NCBI RefSeq assembly: GCF_001298675.1
Contig: NZ_CYIG01000029.1
Span: 1 to 46,894 of the forward strand
Direction of reading: 5' to 3'
DNA from: Paenacidovorax caeni
GTDB lineage: Bacteria > Pseudomonadota > Gammaproteobacteria > Burkholderiales > Burkholderiaceae_C
Length of the DNA: 46,894 nucleotides
Shown: piece after piece, positions 40,648 through 46,894 of the stretch
How the letters are laid out: every line of letters starts with the position of its first letter
How positions within the stretch are numbered: the first letter of the stretch is position 1
Program-made: the position numbers and the translations under genes
Notes under the pieces: generated by a model
What the model saw: the letters and a program-made list of their open reading frames with translations, nothing else
Database searches by the model: none
What the model was told of the DNA's origin: nothing

Positions 40648-42851
40648 ATGGCGATTGACATCCGCAAATTCATGGGCCGCTTCGTCGAGGAGGCGCGCGA
40701 CCACCTGGCGCGGCTGGGCGAGGGGCTGGCGGCGTTGGACGCCGGACATGTTGACCCGGAAGGGGTCAACGCGCTGTTCCGCTCGGCCCACACCATCAAG
40801 GGGTCGTCGCGCATGCTGCGGCTGGCGTCCATTACCGAGATCGCCCACCGCCTCGAAGACGTGCTGGGCGCCATGCGCGAGGGCAGCCTGGCCTACAGCG
40901 CGCCGCTGGGCCAGTTGCTGTACCGCGCGCTCGACCAGCTGGCCGACCTGGTGGACCGGCTGGCCCAGGACGGCGATGGCGCCAGCCTGCCCGCGCCCGA
41001 CGCGCGCTGTGCCAGGCGCTGGCCCAGGCCGCAGGCGCGGCAGCGCCCGGGGAGGAGGCGCCCACGGCACCCGCCGCGCCAGCGTCTGCACCCGTGGCGC
41101 CGGCGCCGTCTGCCGCCCCGTCCGAACCCATTGAATCCGCTGAACCGCCCGCCGCCGTGGCCGCGCCCGAACCCCGGCTGCAGGCCGCCGAGACGGTGCG
41201 CGTGCGCCTGTCCAAGCTGGACGAGCTCATCAAGCTCATGGGCGAAGTCGTCTCCAGCCACGCCCGCATGCGCGAGCGCCTGGCCGACATCCACGCGCTG
41301 GAGCGCAGCGTGGCCGCCAGCCTGGGCGACGGCGCTGCGCAGGGCCTGCGCCAGTTTGCGCGCCTGCTCAAGGACGACGTGCAGGCGCAGGAAGCGCTCA
41401 TGGACGAGCTGCACGACAAGACCCTGCTGATGCGCATGCTGCCCCTGGCCATCGTGCTGGAGCCGGCCGCGCGCCTGGTGCGCGAGCTGGCGCGTTCGGT
41501 GGGCAAGCAGGTGGAGTGCAGCATCGCCGGCACCGAGATCGAGCTGGACCGCCAGCTCATCGACAAGCTCTCCGACCCCATCATTCACCTGATCCGCAAC
41601 GCCATCGACCACGGTATCGAGCTGCCCGCCGCGCGCGCTGCTGCGGTCAAGCCGGCGCAGGGGCGGCTGCGCCTGTCGGCGCGCCAGGATGGCGGCTGGG
41701 TGGTCATCGAGGTGGCCGACGACGGCGGCGGCATTCCGGTGGCGGCGGTGCGTGAAAAGGCCGTGAAGAAAGGCCTGCTCAGCGCCGAGAAGGCCGCAGC
41801 GCTGACCGACCAGGAAGCCATCGACCTGATCTTCCTGCCCGGTTTTTCCACCAGCAGCATCATCACCGACCTCTCGGGCCGCGGCGTGGGCATGGACGTG
41901 GTGCGCCAGACCGTGCTGGACGAACTGCAGGGCGCGGTGGGCATCGAGACGCGCCCGGGCCAGGGCACCACGTTCTCCCTGCGCCTGCCGATGTCGCTGG
42001 CCATGATGCGCGTGCTGCTGGTGCAGGCCCACGGCCTGCCCTGGGGCTTCACGGCGCAGCACGTGGTGGAGCTGCAGCGCGTGCCCGCGCAGGCGCTGAT
42101 GCAGGTGGCCGAGCGCCAGGTGGTCATCGTGCGCAACGAATTCGTGCCCGTGGTGCCCCTGGCCGAGCTGCTGCGCGTGCCCGCGCCCGCGGCGCCTGCC
42201 GGTGGCCCGGGCGTGCAGGAGCGCCACCCCGGCCTGCTGCTGGTGGTTCTGCAGGTGCGCAGCGAGAAGATCGCCGTGCAGGTCGATGGCCTGCTCGACG
42301 AGCGCGACATGGTCATCAAGCCCCTGCCGCCGCACCTGCGCAAGCTGCCGCTGGTCTCGGGCATGGTCATCACCGGGCGCAATGAAATGGTCAACGTGCT
42401 GCACGCCCCGGCGCTGCTGGAGCAGGCACGGCGCCTGCGCGGCCAGGGCGTGCAGGCGGGCGCCGCCGCGCACGCCAGCACCACGCCCTACCGCGTGCTG
42501 GTGGTCGATGACTCACTGAACACACGGGAAATCGAAAAGGATGTGCTGCAGGCCTACGGCTACCATGTCACGTTGGCCGAAGACGGTGTGGACGGCCTGC
42601 GCAAGGCCATGGAGGGCGAATTCGACGCCATCCTGACCGACGTGGAAATGCCGCACATGGACGGTTTCACCCTCACGGCGCGGCTGCGCGAGGAAGACAG
42701 GTACCGCGACACGCCCATCGTCATCATCACTTCGCGCGAGAAGGAAGAGGACAAGCGGCGCGGCATGCAGGTTGGCGCGGACGCCTACATCGTCAAGGGC
42801 GACTTTGACCAGAACAATCTGGTGGAAACGCTGCGCGCCCTGCTGGGCTGA
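40648..42851 (+). pseudogene. cheA: CheA-REC hybrid histidine kinase, reading frame shifted after the Hpt domain
   Basis: Two overlapping frames together make one CheA. Frame 1 from the ATG at 40648 encodes the Hpt domain, with His48 in FRSAHTIKGSS, to about 41001. The second frame (usable from about 41001 to 42851) encodes an Ala/Pro linker, dimerisation and ATPase domains (HLIRNAIDHG, VADDGGGIP, LSGRGVGMDVV, GQGTTFSLRLP), a CheW-like domain and a C-terminal receiver (VLVVDDSLNTRE, LTDVEMPHMDG). Removing one GC unit from the GCGCGC tract at 41002-41007 restores a continuous protein. Either a real disrupting mutation or a sequencing error is possible. Translation of the kinase half alone from 41094 is also conceivable. 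Receiver-fused CheA is the WspE form. Confidence 0.8.
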
Positions 42852-42875
42852 GGCGGCACGATTGAGAACGCAATC

Positions 42876-43244
42876 ATGAAGGTACTGGTGGTGGACGATG
42901 ACGCACTGGCCGGCGAAATGATCGCCGCGGTGCTCGAAGGCATGGGCCATGAGGCCGTGCTGGCCGAGGATGGCGTGGACGCCGTTGGCCGGCTCAACGC
43001 CGACAGCTCCATCGCGCTCGTCATCAGCGACATGAACATGCCCCTGGTCAGTGGCATCGATCTGTTTCGTGAACTGCGCGCGCAGGGTTGTCTGCTGCCG
43101 TTCATCCTGCTCACCGGCGACGAGCCCGCTGGCCTGCTGGCCCAAGAGCCGCGCCTGGATGCCTGTCTGGCCAAGGATTTCACGCTAGAAGAGCACTTGC
43201 CTGCGCTCATCGGCGAGGTCATGACACGCCACGCGAGAGGTTGA
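42876..43244 (+). CDS. Single-domain response regulator (CheY-like)
   Basis: A 122-residue receiver: acidic pair VVDDDALAG, phospho-acceptor Asp in VISDMNMPLVSG, Thr in ILLTGDE and Lys in LAKDFTLEEH. All key residues are present. It lies between cheA and the Hpt-REC-REC-GGDEF gene. It might be a phosphate sink or relay between CheA and the cyclase protein rather than a flagellar-motor CheY. Ends 4 nt before the next gene. Confidence 0.9.
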   Translation: MKVLVVDDDALAGEMIAAVLEGMGHEAVLAEDGVDAVGRLNADSSIALVISDMNMPLVSGIDLFRELRAQGCLLPFILLTGDEPAGLLAQEPRLDACLAKDFTLEEHLPALIGEVMTRHARG

Positions 43245-43248
43245 CGCC

Positions 43249-44967
43249 ATGGAAACGCAACGTCCTTCCGCTGCAGCCGCCGCTGCCGGGGCCCGCGAGC
43301 GTATCGCCCGCCTGCGCCAGGCCTACCTGGCACAACTGCCCGAACGCGTGGCGCAGGCGCGCGCGCTCTGCGACAGCCTGGCTGGCGCACAGGCCGGTAG
43401 CGAAGCCGCCGCGCACCTGCACCGGCTGCTGCACAACCTCAAGGGCACGGGCCGCTCGTTCGGCCTGACCGAGCTGGGCGCCTGCGCCGAGCGTGGCGAA
43501 GACCTGCTGCTGCCGCTGGTGGACGTTGCCCCGGACGGTACGCCGGGCGCCGCACTCCAGGCCCTGCCTGCCGACTGGCGCGCACAGCTGGCGCAGTGCC
43601 TGGACGAGCTGGCCGTGCTGGCCGCCGGGCTGGGCACCGCCGCGCAGGCTGCGGCCGTGGGCGAATTGCCCAGTTTCGCCCTGGCCCCGGTGGACCGCAA
43701 CGCCCCGGCCACGCCCGGGCGCCTGGTGTACGTCTGCGACGACGAGGCCCTGATGCTGGAGCAGCTCGCCGCGCAGCTGGCCTGCTTCGGCTACGAGGCC
43801 GTGTGCTTCACCGACCCCGATGCGCTGCACGACGCGGTGCTGGCGCGCCGGCCCGACGCCGTGGTCATGGACATCCACTTCCCCCGGGGCCACAGCGCCG
43901 GCATCGACGTACTGCTGGCCCTGCGCGAGGAAACCGGCGAGCCCGTGGCGGCGGTGTTCGTCTCGGCGCGCAACGACTTCAATGCCCGCCTGGGGGCGGT
44001 GCGTGCGGGCGGTCAGGCCTATTTTGTCAAGCCGGTGCGTGCCAACGAGCTGGTGGCCGCGCTCGATGGGCTGACGCACCAGCAGGAATACGAGCCCTAC
44101 CGCGTACTCATCGTGGATGACGAGCCCGACATGGCGCACTACCACGCCATCTTGCTGCAGCAGGCGGGCCTGATTACCTGCGAGGTGCACGACCCGACCC
44201 GCATTCTTGAGGCGCTGCACCAGTTCCGCCCCGACATCGTGCTCATGGACATGTACATGCCCGAATGCGGCGGGCGCGAGGCGGCGGCCATCATCCGCCA
44301 GGTGCCGGACCATGTCGGCCTGCCCATCGTCTACCTGACCTCCGAGACCGACCGCCGCAAGCTGTTCTCTGCCATGCGCATCGGTGCCGAGGGCTTCCTC
44401 ACCAAGCCGGTGGTGCCCGACGAGCTGGTGGCGGCGGTGATGATCCGTGCCGAACGCATGCGCACGCTGCGCGGGTTGATGGCGCGCGACAGCCTGACCG
44501 GCCTGTTCAACCACACCATGACCACGCAGCTGCTGGAGAACGCCCTGTCGCTGGCGCGGCGCGACAGCGGCGTGCTCAGCCTGGTGATGATCGACATCGA
44601 CGGCTTCAAGGCCGTCAACGACACCTGGGGCCACCCGGCGGGCGACCAGGTGCTGATGGCGCTGTCGCGCGTGCTGCAGCAGCGCCTGCGCGCCAGCGAC
44701 ATCATCGGCCGCTACGGCGGCGAGGAGTTCGCCGTCATTCTGCAAAACGCAGACCCGCAGCAGGCCGCGCGCCTGATCGACGCGCTGCGCGAGGACTTCG
44801 CGCGTGTCGATTTCTACAGTGGCGAGCACGGCTTCCACTGCACGTTCAGCGCCGGCGTGGCCGCCTACCCCATGTACCAGCGCTACGAGCTGCTGCGCGA
44901 GGCCGCCGACAAGGCGCTGTACCGGGCCAAGCGCGGCGGCCGCAACCGCGTGGTGGTGGCCGAATGA
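43249..44967 (+). CDS. Hpt-REC-REC-GGDEF diguanylate cyclase response regulator
   Basis: A 572-residue soluble protein. Hpt domain (about 1-130, phosphoryl His62 in LHNLKGTGRSFG), first receiver (about 160-275, Asp in VVMDIHFPRG), second receiver (about 285-400, IVDDEPDM and Asp in VLMDMYMPECGG), then GGDEF (about 415-570). The active site is GGEEF (490-494). The product-inhibition I-site RASD (481-484) sits exactly five residues before it, so an active, feedback-controlled c-di-GMP cyclase is expected. Functionally it takes the place of WspR but carries an extra Hpt and receiver. Overlaps the cheW start by ATGA. Confidence 0.92.
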   Translation: METQRPSAAAAAAGARERIARLRQAYLAQLPERVAQARALCDSLAGAQAGSEAAAHLHRLLHNLKGTGRSFGLTELGACAERGEDLLLPLVDVAPDGTPGAALQALPADWRAQLAQCLDELAVLAAGLGTAAQAAAVGELPSFALAPVDRNAPATPGRLVYVCDDEALMLEQLAAQLACFGYEAVCFTDPDALHDAVLARRPDAVVMDIHFPRGHSAGIDVLLALREETGEPVAAVFVSARNDFNARLGAVRAGGQAYFVKPVRANELVAALDGLTHQQEYEPYRVLIVDDEPDMAHYHAILLQQAGLITCEVHDPTRILEALHQFRPDIVLMDMYMPECGGREAAAIIRQVPDHVGLPIVYLTSETDRRKLFSAMRIGAEGFLTKPVVPDELVAAVMIRAERMRTLRGLMARDSLTGLFNHTMTTQLLENALSLARRDSGVLSLVMIDIDGFKAVNDTWGHPAGDQVLMALSRVLQQRLRASDIIGRYGGEEFAVILQNADPQQAARLIDALREDFARVDFYSGEHGFHCTFSAGVAAYPMYQRYELLREAADKALYRAKRGGRNRVVVAE

Positions 44968-45482
44968 GCGGCGCGCCAACCCTCGACCAGATCCTGCGCC
45001 AGCGCCACGGCGCGCGCCAGGAGGTGGTCAACGTGGACGAGCGCATGGTCAAGCTCGTCATCTTCGCGCTCGGGCCGCACTGGTTCGCCTTCCCCGGCAC
45101 GCACATCCGCGAGATCCTGGCGCAGGCCGTGGTGCACTTCGTGCCCGGCTGCCCGCCCTCGCTCGAGGGCGTCATCAACGTGCGCGGCGACATCGCCACC
45201 GTCATTCGCCTGCACGACGTGCTGCAGCTGCCCGCCCCCGCCAGCGGGCAGGACAGCGCCATCATGCTCGGCAGCGGCGCGGGCATCGAGAGCGGCCTGC
45301 GCGTCGATCGCATCATCGACGTGGTTGACGTGGCACACAGCAGCATCCAGCCGCCACCGGCCACGCTGGGCGAGCCCCTGCGCACCCTGGTGCTGGGGGT
45401 AGTGCACTTCCAGGATCAGCCCGTCAGCCTGCTCGACCTGGAGCGCTTGCTGGCCGGCTACGCCGAAGGGCTGACCGGGTGA
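44964..45482 (+). CDS. cheW: CheW-like adaptor protein
   Basis: A 172-residue CheW: VKLVIFALGPHWFAFPGTHI, then ILAQAVVHFVPGCPPSLEGVINVRGDIATVIRLHD-type core (positions about 45-90) and GVVHFQDQPVSLLDLERLL at the end. It would link receptors to the cluster's CheA. The N-terminal 25 residues are an extension before the CheW core. Translationally coupled to the cyclase gene. Confidence 0.9.
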   Translation: MSGAPTLDQILRQRHGARQEVVNVDERMVKLVIFALGPHWFAFPGTHIREILAQAVVHFVPGCPPSLEGVINVRGDIATVIRLHDVLQLPAPASGQDSAIMLGSGAGIESGLRVDRIIDVVDVAHSSIQPPPATLGEPLRTLVLGVVHFQDQPVSLLDLERLLAGYAEGLTG

Positions 45483-45505
45483 TGCCCGGCCATGGCTGAA
45501 GTGAA

Positions 45506-45669
45506 GCCCCCCCCTGAGTCGCCTTCGGCGCCTTCCCCCTCTCTCGTTCGCGCTGCGCACTCCGGGAGGGGGACGCAGCCCTCGCTGCGGGGCGGCCCTT
45601 GCTCGGCTGCCCGCGCTTGGGCCGCGCCGGTTTCATGGGCCGTGGGAGGCGCGCAGCGCCATGGATAAC
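45506..45669 (+). repeat. Dispersed repeat, family 2
   Basis: CCCCCCCTGAGTCGCCTTCG, GCGCCTTCCCCC-TCTCTCG, GGGAGGGGGACGC and a long GC-rich tail ending GCGCCATGGATAACTGAG. It is the longest copy in the window and fills the cheW to CheW-like gap. Confidence 0.7.
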
Positions 45670-45673
45670 TGAG

Positions 45674-46081
45674 ATGGAAAGCGCCCTGGCCAGGGATGGT
45701 GGCGCGGTGCTGGAGATCGTGCGCTTTGCCAGTGGGCCCTGGCGCGTCGGCATCGAGGCGCGGCATGTGCGGGGTGCGCGCTTGGCCGCGCCCGGCGCGC
45801 AGGCGCTGGACATTGCCCCGCTGCCTGTGGGCAGCCCGGTGCCCGGCGTGCCATTGCAGTGCCTGTCCATCGCCCTGCCGCAGGGCCTGGCCGAACTGAC
45901 CGTGCGCGGCCCGGTGGAACTGGTGCACGTGCCCACGGCCTGCATCCACCCCCTGCCGGCGGTGCTGGCCGCGCGCTGCGCATTGCCCGGCCTGCGCGCC
46001 CTTGCCCTGGGCGAGGGCGACGCCCAGCCCACCCTGCTGTGCGATGCGCAGGCCCTTGCGGCGGCGTTTGAGTGCTCCTGA
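45674..46081 (+). CDS. Small CheW-like protein
   Basis: A 135-residue protein. The start ATG at 45674 follows the family-2 repeat. LEIVRFASGPWRVGIEARHVRGARL resembles the first strands of a CheW domain (hydrophobic strand, then a pocket-lining xGIxxxxV segment). The remainder (HVPTACIHPLPAVLAARC, GLRALALGEGDAQPTLLCDA) resembles the last CheW strands, with the middle shortened. It could be a second, reduced adaptor of the cluster (Wsp systems have two, WspB and WspD). I do not recognise a closer family. Confidence 0.55.
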   Translation: MESALARDGGAVLEIVRFASGPWRVGIEARHVRGARLAAPGAQALDIAPLPVGSPVPGVPLQCLSIALPQGLAELTVRGPVELVHVPTACIHPLPAVLAARCALPGLRALALGEGDAQPTLLCDAQALAAAFECS

Positions 46082-46132
46082 TTCAATAGCTGCTAGCGCT
46101 TGCCCCGCAAGGGTTAAAGGCCTTATTGATAC
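46082..46132 (+). repeat. Dispersed repeat, family 1
   Basis: TTCAATAGCTGCTAGCGCTT, then GCCCCGCAAGGGTTAAAGGCC. It lies between the convergent CheW-like and ferredoxin genes. Confidence 0.75.
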
Positions 46133-46366
46133 TTAAACGGCTTCGCGCCGCACCATGCGGATGGCATCGAACGGGCAGCGCACGGCGCACAGGGCGCAGC
46201 CCGTGCAGCCAGGCGCATCGTGTAGCGCCGCGCGCTTGGGGCCCCAGCGGCCATCGCCCAGCACCTGCAGCGACAGCACGTGCGGCGGGCAGGCCGCCAC
46301 GCACCAGCCGCAGCCCGTGCAGCGCGCGGGGTCGATGGTGGGCAGGGCCTTGGCGAGAGCAGCCAT
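46133..46366 (-). CDS. 2[4Fe-4S] ferredoxin-type protein
   Basis: A 77-residue protein with two full cluster motifs: CTGCGWCVAACP (first) and CTGCALCAVRCP (second), about 30 residues apart. Small size and two CxxCxxCxxxCP motifs give a bacterial 2[4Fe-4S] ferredoxin that would carry electrons in the cytoplasm. No redox partner is adjacent. Divergent from acylphosphatase. Confidence 0.88.
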   Translation of the reverse strand: MAALAKALPTIDPARCTGCGWCVAACPPHVLSLQVLGDGRWGPKRAALHDAPGCTGCALCAVRCPFDAIRMVRREAV

Positions 46367-46453
46367 GCCTGCAGCATGCCACGGTGCGGGGTAGAGTTAC
46401 GGGTTTTCCCGCCATGCCCCCGCGCCGCGCGCGGGCGGCCCGCTACCACCGCC

Positions 46454-46771
46454 ATGTCTTCTGCTTCCACCATCACCCGCCACCTGCGCATCCACGGCCT
46501 GGTGCAGGGCGTGTACTACCGCCACACCACCATCCAGACCGCCCAGCGCCTGGGCCTGCAGGGCTGGGTGCGCAACCGGCTCGACGGCAGCGTCGAGGCC
46601 CTGGCCAGCGGCCCGGCCGACGCCGTGCAGGCCCTGATCGACTGGGCGCACGACGGCCCGCCGGCCGCGCGCGTGGACCGCGTGGACGTCAGCGAGGGCC
46701 TCGCGCACGAGCCGTTGCAAGGCTTTGTGCAGCGCGAAACGGGGTCTCCTCGTTTTCAGTGCAATAAGTGA
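46454..46771 (+). CDS. acyP: Acylphosphatase
   Basis: A 105-residue protein with the acylphosphatase signature: GLVQGVYYRHTT (catalytic Arg in VQGVxxR) and GLQGWVRNRLDGSVEALASG (catalytic Asn in GWVRN). It hydrolyses acyl phosphates. The C-terminal end (QGFVQRETGSPRFQCNK) is slightly longer than the family's usual FxIR-type ending. Confidence 0.9.
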   Translation: MSSASTITRHLRIHGLVQGVYYRHTTIQTAQRLGLQGWVRNRLDGSVEALASGPADAVQALIDWAHDGPPAARVDRVDVSEGLAHEPLQGFVQRETGSPRFQCNK

Positions 46772-46894
46772 CGGTACGAAAAGCTAGCACTGGCGCGGAG
46801 GTGGTGTTGGTAGATCGTTGATTTCATTGACTTTCCTGTTCACTTTCAAATCTGCGATTCGTGGCGTCAAACCGTGGTCGGTTTCATCCATTGG
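46772..46894. other. Lower-GC tail, no gene assigned
   Basis: The last 123 bases are visibly richer in A and T (for example TTGATTTCATTGACTTTCC) than the rest of the window. No ORF, hairpin or known site was recognised before the edge. Confidence 0.4.

Noticed and set aside
40893-42473. A 526-residue minus-strand open frame opposite cheA
   Set aside because: Antisense shadow: the plus-strand kinase motifs N, G1, G2 and the receiver are all intact.
42876-43244. Calling the lone receiver the flagellar CheY
   Set aside because: It sits inside a Wsp-like cluster with a cyclase output, and no flagellar or motor gene is in the window, so motor control is not supported.
1-46894. CRISPR array, tRNA, rRNA or prophage genes
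   Set aside because: No regularly spaced direct repeats, cloverleaf tRNA sequences, rRNA segments or phage structural genes were recognised.

Overview
The window is GC-rich, densely coding bacterial chromosome. I infer a betaproteobacterium of the family Comamonadaceae (Acidovorax/Alicycliphilus-like). The basis is the overall protein style, the Liv-type transporters with twin-arginine binding proteins, and two dispersed intergenic repeat families that I recall from that family. No rRNA, tRNA, CRISPR array, prophage or complete insertion sequence was seen.

Layout. (1) 1-1167: the start of a methyl-accepting chemotaxis protein cut by the window edge. (2) 1342-4594: a copper-resistance unit, copA divergent from copZ-cueR. 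It has two back-to-back MerR-type promoters with 19-bp spacers, and a 266-bp MITE-like three-stem element has landed at the presumed transcription start of copZ. (3) 4618-6840: a CodA-family deaminase carrying the Asp-to-Cys change associated with 5-methylcytosine deamination, and an EamA-type exporter. (4) 6939-18130: a TetR regulator divergent from a nine-gene operon (livGHMJF, acyl-CoA ligase, enoyl-CoA hydratase/isomerase-like protein, thiolase, long-chain-type acyl-CoA dehydrogenase). Together these could import a carboxylic acid, activate it with CoA and beta-oxidise it; the 3-hydroxyacyl-CoA dehydrogenase step is absent here.

(5) 18.5-22.1 kb: two homologous intergenic modules. Each has three upstream DnaA-box positions and a fourth box followed, after exactly 14 nt, by five DnaA-trio-like triplets, with box spacing 40/30/89-90 nt in both. 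This is the architecture of a bacterial origin-unwinding element, present twice about 3.3 kb apart with no dnaA in view. The modules flank spmAB, rdgC and a Spy-like gene. I consider this the most interesting signal in the window. (6) 22.1-30.3 kb, all minus strand: a GAF-PAS-GGDEF-EAL protein, DAHP synthase, an NlpC/P60 lipoprotein, leuA with a leucine-codon leader peptide, a MOSC protein, a DEDDh exonuclease and YjdM.

(7) 30.6-46.1 kb, mostly plus strand: a signalling block. It holds a degenerate HD-GYP protein, an Aer-like receptor without a recognisable signalling tip, dinG (minus strand), a Cache-type chemoreceptor, cheB, cheR-TPR, a cheA-REC hybrid kinase gene with an apparent frameshift, a lone receiver, an Hpt-REC-REC-GGDEF protein, a CheW and a small CheW-like protein. 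It resembles a Wsp-type chemosensory pathway whose output is c-di-GMP. (8) 46.1-46.9 kb: a 2[4Fe-4S] ferredoxin, an acylphosphatase and a lower-GC tail with no assigned gene.

All calls come from reading the sequence; no database search was run.
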